DNA from: Gentiana macrophylla
Lineage: Eukaryota > Streptophyta > Magnoliopsida > Gentianales > Gentianaceae
Length of the DNA stretch: 64,000 bases
Direction: 5' to 3'
Assembly (NCBI GenBank): GCA_026214975.1
Contig: JAOBSW010001176.1
Span: 19,807 to 83,806, forward strand
The position numbers and the translations under genes are program-made. The notes below the pieces were generated by a model. That model had not been told where the DNA came from and made no database searches. It was given only the letters and a program-made list of their open reading frames with translations. Shown here in pieces: positions 56,060 through 64,000 of this stretch (the stretch's first letter is position 1; every line of letters starts with the position of its first letter).

Positions 56060-57566
56060 GTTCGATATCTTAATTTTGATCTAAGAATAAATTTGTCATT
56101 TTGAAAAGTTGGATATATATATATATATATATCCGAAGAGAAGAACTATGTTTAAAACCGAGTAGATACCATAAGATAATTGATGAAAAACTGTACGTTC
56201 AGTAGATTATGTAAATGATACTAAAAAAAAATATGTATTTTTTCAGATTTAACTCTACAGACTTGTAAAAAAAATATGAATACATTAGAATCTGTACGTG
56301 CATCATCTGTACAATTCAGAATCTTAAAGGTGTGCTGGACATCTACCGCAAAGGTGTGCCTCAACTTTTGAGTTTACTAATATATATAAATTTTGTAAAC
56401 CGTTTAGCAGATAGCATGACATTGAGTACAGTAATCTATTCAGCCTTTCGTGCTTCAGGTGAAACTAAAAATAGTAATACGTTAATTTTGTATAGATTGT
56501 TAATTTTATAAAAATTGTTAATATGTTAACATAACTTCAGATTATGTGTGTTCAAAATTAAACAAGATTGTGCGTGTGGATATGTGTTTATTTATTATGT
56601 TTTTTTAGTTATTTTCACGTCGTGTATGTATTATATCAGAGATTCTGATGCAGTTAACTCTTGATAAAGATTCTGTAAAATAAGAAAAATGGTGTTTGAA
56701 ACAGAAAATAGAGAATCAGAGAGAGACATGACGATCGCAAGTCTTCCAAGACGATGAAGCATTACAAAAAAAAATGAAGAGAACAAGTCCTACATTTGTA
56801 ATGTTTATAAAAATACCCTTGTATCCGAATCTTGTATTTTTCAAAAATCTCACACACACGCGTATATATCACTAATTTTGTTGAAGTGTTTAAAATGTTG
56901 ATTATTTACTCTCCACATGTCAAGATGTTTTTGGAAGAGATCATGACAGACGTAATTCAAAAGGTATCAAAGTGGGAGGTAAACATTGTTTTCCCATTTG
57001 GCCCACATATGAGGGGTGGTATATAAGTGTTTAAGATGTTAATAATCTACCTTCTCACAATCTTATGTTTTTGTATATCAGCGTCCACACATCTGTATCC
57101 ATGAAACCTAGGATTACAGACATAAATGTATATAAAGTCCTGAAGAGGCATGTTGAAGTATTTAAGACGATCATTATCTACATTCCTATCACCTTAGGCT
57201 TTGGGAAGACATGGTAATTCAACGTATCCATGTGTCCGCGTCGTATCCATGAAATATAGGATTACAACATAACTCTGTATAAAGTCTCCCAATATTGAAA
57301 TTTTATATGTAGGGAATTAATGTTTTTACAATTACGTTTGTGTCACAACGAATGACATCAAATAATTTTTCACCGTTTATCATGATGTAAGGGTCATTGA
57401 TTATGACAGAGCTTCATCGTAATCAAACGTGTAAAAATGCGTTGGTTTTTTTTTTATAAATTTATTTTATTTTAATAAGGTAAGTTATTTAAAGCATTTA
57501 GTACACAATTAGTTAAGCATTATTAATAATAATAGCCATAAGTTTCTAAAGTTGGAATTTTGCTAG
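56060..57566 (+). other. WRKY intron 1
   Basis: About 1.5 kb, GT at 56060 and TTTTGCTAG at 57558-57566. AT-rich, including an (AT)n run at about 56112-56131. Nothing else recognised. Confidence 0.75.
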
Positions 57567-57668
57567 AAATGTGAATGGGTCAAGGATTCAAGTCTCTGAA
57601 ACAATAGAAGATGGTTATGCATGGAGGAAATATGGACAAAAGGACATACTCTATTCGGAATCTCCCAG
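57567..57668 (+). CDS. Group III WRKY transcription factor, exon 2 (WRKYGQK half)
   Basis: Joined with exon 1 (AG|A) it reads RNVNGSRIQVSETIEDGYAW, then RKYGQKDILYSESPR. WRKYGQK is the invariant DNA-contacting motif. The exon ends CCCAG|GTATGTG, with the intron inside the Arg codon of the conserved PR, the R-type position of group III WRKY genes. The next exon should encode the C-x7-C-x23-H-x-C zinc-binding half (YFRCTH-like), which I do not find between here and 62700. What follows is repeat and Helitron-like DNA. The gene is therefore probably truncated, and as read it would lack half the DNA-binding domain. Confidence 0.88.
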
Positions 57669-57689
57669 GTATGTGTGTGTGTATCATAT

Positions 57690-57785
57690 AAGGTAGTATA
57701 TTATATACATATTAAATTTGCATACGGCTTTTTATGACCTTTTGGTCGTCCGCCTTTAGCGACGTTTTGGTCGTCGCTAAAGTCA
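57690..57785 (+). repeat. Terminal-repeat-like block, copy 1
   Basis: ATATTAAATTTGCATACGGC followed by TTTTTATGACC and GGTCGTCCGCCTTTAGCGAC. The same block recurs at 58344-58440, and its first 14 bases recur at 62562 next to a Helitron 3' end. Confidence 0.7.
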
Positions 57786-57797
57786 GTACTTTGTGTG

Positions 57798-57838
57798 TTT
57801 TTTTTTTTTTTTTTGGGGGGAGGGGGGGGGGGGGGGGG
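57798..57838 (+). repeat. T17-G23 homopolymer junction
   Basis: 17 T run directly into about 23 G with one A at 57821. It lies about 130 bp after WRKY exon 2. It could form a G-quadruplex or be an assembly artefact. Confidence 0.9.
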
Positions 57839-58343
57839 AAGTAAAACGACGTCGTTTTGATCGCAGGAGTTTTATTTTTATTTTTAAGGTAAAACGAAGT
57901 CGTATGATTTGGTACGGTGTTATCACATCAACGTGTTTATCAAGAGGGTTTTATTTGAAGCATTCAATTCTCTCGATTCAATTTCGGAAATTTTAATTGT
58001 GTTATTATGTAGGTTCTATTGGTTCACTGAAACTCTGGTTTGACTTTTTGTGCACGAAGGTGCATTTCGATTTTCAGAATTTTTTGGTTAAGTAAAACGA
58101 AATCGTATGATTTGGTACGGTGCCACAAAAACTACTAGAAAATAAAATATTGTAAAAATTAGACAAGGAATGAGAATGTTTATTCGATCTATGATACATA
58201 AAAGATACATAAAAATAAAAAACGAGATCCAACTCTCATTTATCTTACTTATCCTTCGGTTAATTTAGTTCGATAAAAGATAAGAAAATAAAAATGTAAC
58301 CGAACCTTTTCTTAAATCATATATGTTAGTAGTATATCATACA
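57839..58343. other. Non-coding, short repeats
   Basis: AAAACGACGTCGTTTTG palindrome at 57843-57859; GTAAAACGAA(G/A)TCGTATGAT followed by TTGGTACGGTG occurs twice (57888 and 58090). No gene. Confidence 0.6.
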
Positions 58344-58440
58344 TAGTAGTATTATACATATTAAATTTGCATACGGCTTTTTTGCGACCTTTTTTGGTCG
58401 TCCGCCTTTTATGGCGTTTGCCGTCGTCTTATAGGTATTT
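58344..58440 (+). repeat. Terminal-repeat-like block, copy 2; candidate left end of the Helitron
   Basis: ATTATACATATTAAATTTGC and ATACGGCTTTTTTGCGACC, then GGTCGTCCGCC. Similar to copy 1 and to the sequence at 62560-62590. If this is a Helitron 5' end, the unit runs to CTAG at 62553. Confidence 0.5.
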
Positions 58441-59461
58441 TTTCCTTTTTGATATATTTTGATTCCTCGAGCTAAACACGTGTCATTTTCCTCTCTTTTT
58501 AATTATTTTTTCCTTTCTTTTACGGCAAAGCACCAAAATATGACACTGTGCTTCCACCTCGAGGCGTTAGCGCCCACCACCGCCCCAACTGATAATAATT
58601 ATCAAAAAAAAAAAAATGCATTCTCACCCCTTCCTCCCACCTTCTTCCCACCTTCCATTTGACGCTCTCACGCCCCACGAATACGTTCTCACCGCTTCGT
58701 GAGGCTTTGACGGCAACGACAATGAAATTCAATCGTATCTTGGTCGGGCAAACTAAGATCCACAAACCTTTCATGTGGGGTTCGTGTTCTTCCTTTGCAC
58801 CATGGCGATTAGGATTTTTACCAGACGCGTACCTCCTCGCCAATGCATGCCTTCCACCTCCATTTCAAGCTTCAAAACCACGAGGTGCGGTGGTGATGAT
58901 CGGATTCATTTACGATGTTGCTTCTACCATGAAAGTGGTGATGATGACGACAAGTCGACAAATCGACAATGAAAGTTCGCGGAGGTTTTCGTGATTCAGA
59001 TCTTGGCCGGGCAAACCTAGGTTTTCCTACGTTTGCAGCCATGACGAATGTCTTCTCTCCTTTTGCCTTCGACTTCACCGATCGGAGCCTTTCGTCTGTC
59101 TTTTGTCTTTGCAATCAATCTCGTTTGCTAATATTCGAAGTTTTCATTTTTATATTTTTATCACAGATGGTTAATGATTTAGTGCTGAAATGGAGAAATT
59201 TGGGGCTGAAAATGGATGGACTTGCAGCAGGGCAGAGCCTATTTTAATAGTTAATTTATTGTGTATTGCGTAGAAAATTTCTTCTAGATTTTAGTTAATT
59301 TGTCTTTTTACTTCATCACCTTGATTCTCAGTTGCAAGAGCTCGGTTTCACTCTGTAATCGTAAATCTCGGCGATATAGCCTCATCTCTCTGGTGATTCG
59401 AACTTCGGCTGATTTAATGCTTTAATTGTTGTGGGTTCTCTGACCACATGCGGGTATGTAT
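58441..59461 (+). other. Unassigned GC-richer segment inside the candidate Helitron
   Basis: Open stretches of 60-110 codons occur (for example 58659-58994 and the frame with ATG at 58803, MAIRIFTRRVPPRQC). I recognise no family, the frames overlap on both strands, and none is clearly a gene. Probably captured leader or exon sequence of unknown origin. Confidence 0.35.
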
Positions 59462-59724
59462 TTGAATTTGAGGGGAAATAAACTCGGGGGTGGTTTTTTC
59501 GGGGATGATACTACTATTGGATTGTTTAGAACTTGAGGTTTTTGGATGTAGGAGATAATGAGGTCACCTGGATGCTTCCATCCTTTTCCCGATTTGCCAA
59601 ATCTTCGAGTTTTGAGGCTTGGTAACAATGTGCTGCTCATGGGCCGATACACTGCACACCATCGGATGGATGGGCCGGATTCCGTTGGAGGAATTGGATC
59701 TCAGTGGCAATGGATTTTTCAGTA
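59462..59724 (+). pseudogene. Fragment of leucine-rich-repeat receptor kinase ectodomain
   Basis: Successive LRR units are readable across two frameshifts: LNLRGNKLGGGFFGDDT (59462-59512), LRFLDVGDNEVT (about 59532-59567), FPDLPNLRVLRLGNN (about 59582-59629), and IPLEELDLSGNGFF (about 59677-59718). Order and wording resemble the ectodomain of the probably inactive receptor-like kinases of the Arabidopsis At5g10020 type as I remember it. There is no signal peptide, transmembrane segment or kinase domain nearby. Frameshifts and a deletion between the third and fourth units show it is a dead fragment. Confidence 0.75.
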
Positions 59725-59975
59725 AGGAATCGTTATTGAGTTTGATAATTGTGTAACTATGCTTTTAGGTTGATGTATATTGTATATTGAACCTTATTTC
59801 GGATTGTAGTTTAATAAGAATTTGGTTTGATTGCTATGTCTATGCCTGAGGTTAATTAACCAATGATGGCCGAGGGTTTTATGATCCTGGAAGCGATCCA
59901 TGTTGAACTCAAGCAGTTGTGCTCGATGATGTTGTGTTTTGCATCCGTTGTTATATGTGGTATGTTGTGTAGAAA

Positions 59976-60180
59976 ATAGGCTTGTGTACACCGTCGAAGG
60001 TTTCTCCTTATTGCCAATGCATTGGCTATACTAAATGAAGACCGCTTCCTTGCTCCTGAGGTTAGAGCTTCCAAGAATATTCGAGGTCGAAAAACTCATC
60101 GAAGGGCAACACAATACGTAGGGGTTGTCCTCATACTCATGAACGCACTATGCATTGTTGTGAAGTTGGTTTCTGGTTGA
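59976..60180 (+). pseudogene. Yos1/IER3IP1-like gene copy (degenerate)
   Basis: GL-x-T-x-EGF, then after a one-base loss ANALAILNEDRFLAPE, and in the same frame ATQYVGVVLILMNALCIVVK followed by LVSG and TGA (60178-60180). Yos1-like proteins are about 80-residue, two-membrane-segment proteins of ER-to-Golgi vesicles, and the NALAILNEDRFLAP block and the C-terminal VKLVSG are their hallmarks. Here the start codon position reads ATA, one base is missing near 60007, and about ten residues in the middle are lost. It has no introns in the part seen. Confidence 0.8.
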
Positions 60181-61889
60181 TGTTTATCTCCCAAGATTCA
60201 GGTACGGGTTTATATGTTAAAACGATTTTGATCCCCCTTATTTATAAGGCTAACTAAGTTACTTCATTCGGCATTTTCATTCTAATGAGCTTTTGTTGAG
60301 TTTGGAAATTTAAATGGATGTTTAAGCTGTTAAAATTAACCAAGTGAATGATCTTTTCTTTCAAAAGAAAAAGGCTTTGACTTCTAAACCGTGTATCAGG
60401 CTTTGATGTTCTGGAGGAGATCTGTTACTGTATTATATGGTGAACAGAGAATGCCGGTATAAGTGATGTTTTTAAGTGCATGTGGTGTTTTTCATACTTG
60501 GTTTGTTTATTGCTCACTATGGTATTCATGAAGATGAGACTTCATAAACCATGAATGATGATCTTTATGGTTTATTGCTCAGCAAGAGAGGCTCTCTGCG
60601 CTTTTTTTTATTGTATGGTTTATTGCTCTAGCATGAGGCTCTTTACGCTTTTTTATTGGTGATTATGCTTCTGCATGTTTAACTTTGGGGCCTCCTTTTT
60701 GGTTTCTATGTTACTTTGTAGTTATGGCTGACTAGACTTTTTGGGGTTATGTGTTTAGTGATATTTCGGTGTCATTTTGCCTATGTTGATGATTTACGGC
60801 AAATGAAGTAAATTAGAGGTAGGAAATTTGGTGAAAATGGGTCCCGCTAAAGAATGCATGATGATGTGCATGAATTTTGCCTGTAACAATAGGCTCTTAC
60901 AAATTTTATGCTCTTGATTTGGGCTCATTAATTTTTATGGAAAATGACGCAAGTTCGAGCGGAATTAAGTGGCGATGTTGATTTTTTGATAGAGAATGAG
61001 TGATTATCTTTATTAATCGTATCTATAGCAAGAGTCATTACAAATTTTATTGTTGATTGTTGTGCTTTTCCATGTTTCGGTTGGGGTTTCATTGTTCTCT
61101 GGATAATGACAAAGCAGCCCATTCAGAGGTCACTTTGAGTATCGGTGAAGTCGATCAATGGGTTTGCCATGCAAATGGCGTCCGAAATGCTCCTAGACGC
61201 AAAAGCGATACCAAACGAAGTCTTCTATCGCAATAGCTGCAGGCAAGAACCAACAAAGAACAGGACGGGGTATGTTTTACGTAAATCTATCTCTCCATGT
61301 CCCACCTCAATGTCGCGAAGTGGCATACTTTTGTAGAACTTTTCAGAACACATTAAACTTGCCTCCTACAACCCCTGTAATCATGAAATGTCGTTTCATG
61401 ACCCGGCAGATTCTGAGTTGTTGTGGAGGTGAATGACCCCTCGGGAGCATCAAATCAGCCCTGTTTGACAAACGCGCAACACGATTATTAGGTCAATCAT
61501 GCCAGGAGATACATGAACCGGATATTCAGGTTAAGCGACCTTCCTTTACGTTATACTGGGACTACGACCCAATCCCAAAAAAGAAAACTCAAATTACAAA
61601 GAATAAATGAAACTGTGGGCACTTGTTAAAGTACTCAAAGCCATATATGATAGCTTCAGAACAAGAAAATCGTGGTTTGAGATCGAGCTAACCAAAAGAA
61701 CTTGAATGATAATCGAAAGGTACACCTTCCAGGGTGGCTTGAGAAGACGTAGAGCCCGATATCAATAGTGAAACCGGGCGGACATCTACCCAACAGAGTA
61801 CTATCTCGTATTTTTACACTGAAGTACAAAATTGCCATCACCAGTGGTTCATTCTATGTGCACCCTTTTTCTAACACACACATTGCAGG
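60181..61889. other. Unassigned segment inside the candidate Helitron
   Basis: About 1.7 kb. A spliced-looking island around 61140-61330 and a frame from 61768 exist but match nothing I know. TTTATTGCTC-type phrases repeat around 60500-60640. No supportable gene. Confidence 0.4.
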
Positions 61890-62036
61890 TCTGACCCAGG
61901 ATTTTGAGAAGGCAAAGTGTCCTTCCCAGGATGACAATCCAACTCAGACATCAACCACTGAAGAGCAATGCACACCTGAATCTGCATCAGTACCGATGAA
62001 GAAATTGAAGCCTAACTCTGCTGAAAGTGATGGCTA
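61890..62036 (+). pseudogene. Captured terminal exon of an unidentified gene
   Basis: CACACACATTGCAG is a good splice acceptor ending at 61889. The frame after it reads LTQDFEKAKCPSQDDNPTQT and ends KKLKPNSAESDG with TAA at 62035-62037. The sequence is hydrophilic and probably disordered. The source gene is not recognised. Open frame extends upstream to 61768 but is probably intron sequence. Confidence 0.45.
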
Positions 62037-62130
62037 AGATGTAGCGATTAGTTGAAGGTTCTGAAGGCCCAAAGTGCGTTCCTTTTGTCCCACTACTTCA
62101 AAAAAAAAAAAAAACAAAAAAAAACCCTTA

Positions 62131-62214
62131 GAACGGCATTCGAACGTCTTTTGTCTGTATAATATCACCGGATAACGTCATTCGAACGGCATTTGTCTGT
62201 ATAATATCACTAGG
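62131..62214. repeat. 42-bp tandem repeat, two units
   Basis: AACGGCATTCGAACGTCTTT followed by TGTCTGTATAATATCAC (62132) and AACGTCATTCGAACGGCATT followed by the same (62174). Confidence 0.9.
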
Positions 62215-62524
62215 CAGGTAGGTGTCTTCTGCAGCTATTTATTATATTTCAGACGTTTGGATATAGACGCCCCTTTTTTTTCCTATAAGAAATCCACACC
62301 TTAACACTGCTAAGCCCGTGGTCCCGCAGGAGGGACTTTGCTTTACCCAACTTCCTTAGGCATGAGTCTACCTGAACTCACATTGATGCTTTTGTATGTA
62401 AAAAATGTATGCATTGCTTTTTCAGTCCAGTATATCTCCGATAAACAATGTACCCAACAACAATATATGTTCTAATATGCTTAGACATTGGTAGAAAACG
62501 TTTACCCGGAAAAGTGTGGGCCAA

Positions 62525-62553
62525 ACCGTGCATCGCACGCGTACGGCCACTAG
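62525..62553 (+). other. Helitron 3' terminus (hairpin plus CTAG)
   Basis: Stem CGTGC/GCACG with loop ATC, ten bases, CTAG. The next base is T, as expected for insertion between A and T. Confidence 0.8.
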
Positions 62554-62559
62554 TATATA

Positions 62560-62610
62560 TCTATATTAAATTTGCAAAAAAGTGTACGACCAAAAAAAGT
62601 GTCCCTTTTC
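62560..62610 (+). other. Second Helitron-like 5' end, end to end with the first
   Basis: TCTATATTAAATTTGCAAAA starts with TC after an A, seven bases beyond the CTAG, and shares TATTAAATTTGCA with 57711 and 58354. Possibly a second, truncated Helitron; no further 3' terminus is seen in the window. Confidence 0.45.
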
Positions 62611-62845
62611 TGTATACTAAACTATTGTTTATTTATTTATTGATATTTTTCCCTTTTCATTATCATTAATTGTGTTATATTTAATTAATTTGTTTTTCCT
62701 TTTTCTCTCATCGTCTCTCCACTACCGATTGCAAGGCATTGGAATCGCCATGGTGTTCCAGGTTGTACGATCCACCGTTTCAGATCACCGCTTGATTCTT
62801 GAGTGGAGCTTCCACTATGGGTATAAGCACCGACTGGTTTCTGGG

Positions 62846-62862
62846 GCACTATATATAGCTTT
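62846..62862 (+). promoter_or_regulatory. Putative TATA box of the NEK kinase gene
   Basis: CACTATATATAGCTTT, about 170 bp before the first candidate leader exon and 290 bp after the Helitron terminus. Confidence 0.4.
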
Positions 62863-63017
62863 TATACGTGGGACGTTTGGAGGCTTTGGTTTTATGTTAA
62901 GGTTTCATTCCTGCTGCTGTTAATTGCCTTGATTCAGTGCGTGGTTCTGGTCTCCTACTTCTTCAGTCTTGGTTGCTCTTTTCCTTTCTTCATTCTGTGT
63001 GAAATGGGCTTAGAATC

Positions 63018-63435
63018 CTTTGCGTTTGCAGGTGGTGGTCTTCATTGTGTACTTCCAATCAGATCATCGCAAAGTAAGTATTTTGTGCTTCTTAACAAAC
63101 GTTTGTTTGTGCTCATGCTATTCATTCTGAATTGTTTTGATTAAATTCCGGTTTATTTGGATTGCAGAACATCTTGCATGTTCCTTTAATATTTTTCCTT
63201 TGGCGTTTAATTGCTCTATAATACTCTTTGCTTTTGGTGTCTTCTACTGATGGGTGTTGTGCGCTGTTCTTCTTTCTTAATCCGGTGTTAATTGGGTATA
63301 ATAATCAATTGCGTTTGCAGGTGTTCTGCGTAATCGCTTTTATACGCTCAGGACCGTTTGCAAAGTAAGTACTTTTTCTTCCTTAAACGTTTATTTCTGC
63401 TAATGATGTTCAGTCTGAATTATTTTATTTCACAA
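63018..63435 (+). repeat. Duplicated leader exon/intron unit of the NEK kinase gene
   Basis: Two units about 289 bp apart each have TTGCGTTTGCAG| as acceptor (ending at 63031 and 63320), a 42-44-nt exon (63032-63073 and 63321-63364), and the donor |GTAAGTA. In both, the donor is followed by similar sequence through AACGTTT to TCTGAATT. They look like tandemly duplicated 5' UTR exons; both have functional-looking splice sites. Confidence 0.65.
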
Positions 63436-63728
63436 AAATACTAATAATTTCACAAAATAGGACTTACTCTGTTGTTAGGTTTGAGTAGCTCAGTTAGATC
63501 GTAGCTTCACTAAAAAAGTACCCAAATGTTGCATAAACAACACAATCCTGAGATATCTTCACTCATAAAAATGAGTTCTCTATGCATTTTGATTTGTGGG
63601 TTCTCTTTACAATGTTGAGATTATGCATTCGACACTGTGGGTTCTCTTTACAATGTTGGGATTAGATGTTGTAGTAGTTCATGTAAGATGCATGAGGTTA
63701 AAAGATTAAGTTTTTTTCTTTCTTTAAG

Positions 63729-63881
63729 TGTTTGAAAGAAAAGAAGTTTGATTGCATTTTGGGGGGAGGATCCAATTTCAATGGCTGGTTCGAGAATGGT
63801 TCATTATGAGATTATGGAGCAAATAGGGAGAGGAGCTTTTGGGGCATCTATTTTGGTCAATCATAAACTGGAAAGAAAAAA
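63729..63881 (+). CDS. NEK (NIMA-related) protein kinase, first coding exon (partial gene)
   Basis: ATG at 63781 gives MAGSRMVHYEIMEQIGRGAF, then GASILVNHKLERKK. IGRGAFG is the glycine-rich ATP-binding loop (GxGxxG), and the N-terminal 'MEQIGRGAFGAxILVxHKxERKK' text is that of plant NEK kinases. The donor AAAAAA|GTAAGC at 63882 ends the exon in phase 2, and the catalytic Lys and the rest of the kinase lie beyond the window. The exon begins after acceptor TTTCTTTAAG (63728), so 63729-63780 is 5' UTR, and coding sequence is 63781-63881. Known family role: Ser/Thr kinases acting on microtubules, in cell expansion and growth direction. Confidence 0.88.
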
Positions 63882-64000
63882 GTAAGCTCAACAATGTGGT
63901 TATATTCGAACTTGTTATATATAGATATCTTTTGGAGTTAGTTTGTAATCTGAAATGATTTGATTCTTGTTTTATGTTTTCGGATTTGTTCTTAAATCAA
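63882..64000 (+). other. Start of NEK kinase intron (window edge)
   Basis: T-rich sequence after the GT donor; continues out of the window. Confidence 0.75.

Larger units (their letters stand above)
58350..62553 (+). mobile_element. Candidate Helitron with captured gene fragments
   Basis: The right end is clear: hairpin CGTGCATCGCACG (62527-62539), ten bases, then CTAG (62550-62553) followed by T, the classic Helitron 3' terminus. The left end is inferred from the repeated ATATTAAATTTGCA block. Inside are pieces of at least three unrelated genes in the same orientation (LRR kinase 59462-59724, Yos1-like 59976-60180, unidentified terminal exon 61890-62036), a composition characteristic of plant Helitrons. 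No Rep/helicase is present, so it would be non-autonomous. Confidence 0.6.

Noticed and set aside
58060..58110. TGCACGAAGGTGCATTTC as a possible WRKY zinc-finger exon
   Set aside because: No YFRC-type text and no C-x7-C or H-x-C spacing in any frame; the acceptor is also missing.
58520..58994. Gene-like frames of about 110 codons on both strands
   Set aside because: Overlapping frames on opposite strands, no motif, no clear splice structure; described only as an unassigned segment.
1..64000. tRNA, rRNA or other structural RNA genes
   Set aside because: No A/B-box pair with cloverleaf or rRNA-like sequence was noticed on reading; a tRNA scan could not be run.

Overview
This is plant nuclear DNA, most likely from a eudicot. 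The evidence is Ty1/copia and Athila-type Ty3/gypsy LTR retrotransposons, a Helitron terminus, MITE-like hairpins, a group III WRKY gene with a canonical R-type intron, and the first coding exon of a NEK (NIMA-related) kinase. I cannot name the species. About three quarters of the window is transposon; only the last ~9 kb resembles gene space.

Positions 672-47639 are a four-level transposon nest, and its order of insertion can be read from target-site duplications (TSDs). Element A (minus strand, copia-type PBS and PPT, no recognisable coding sequence, TSD GTTGG at 667-671 and 47640-47644) is oldest. Element B (plus strand Ty1/copia, TSD TCACT at 9703-9707 and 47464-47468) sits inside A's 5' LTR. 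An Athila-type array C starts inside B's reverse-transcriptase region at 15890. C is LTR-internal1-LTR-internal2: internal1 is non-autonomous with two decayed ORFs of the 'putative plant transposon protein' type, internal2 is a decayed autonomous gag-pol, and the third LTR is missing. Element D, another Athila-type element with nearly identical LTRs (26502-28184 and 36249-37935), sits in the gag of C's internal2 and is youngest. B resumes at about 44611 with the second half of its reverse transcriptase and RNase H.

Positions 47645-55700 are AT-rich intergenic DNA holding small elements: a palindrome-rich element (48345-49075), a fold-back hairpin (49262-49460), tandem repeats, a probable LINE-type insertion (53959-54910), and a long perfect inverted repeat (55288-55480) in the WRKY promoter.

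Positions 55718-57668 contain two exons of a group III WRKY gene up to the WRKYGQK motif. The exon for the zinc-finger half was not found downstream, so the gene looks truncated. Positions 57690-62553 look like Helitron-related DNA ending in a classic Helitron 3' hairpin plus CTAG. It carries fragments of unrelated genes (a leucine-rich-repeat receptor kinase, a Yos1/IER3IP1-like gene, and an unidentified terminal exon). From about 62690 onward lie the promoter, a duplicated pair of leader exons and the first coding exon of a NEK kinase that runs off the window.

Almost every retrotransposon reading frame is broken. Many breaks and LTR-pair differences fall at CAG/CTG or CCG sites, so part of the apparent decay may be base-calling error at methylated cytosines rather than true mutation.
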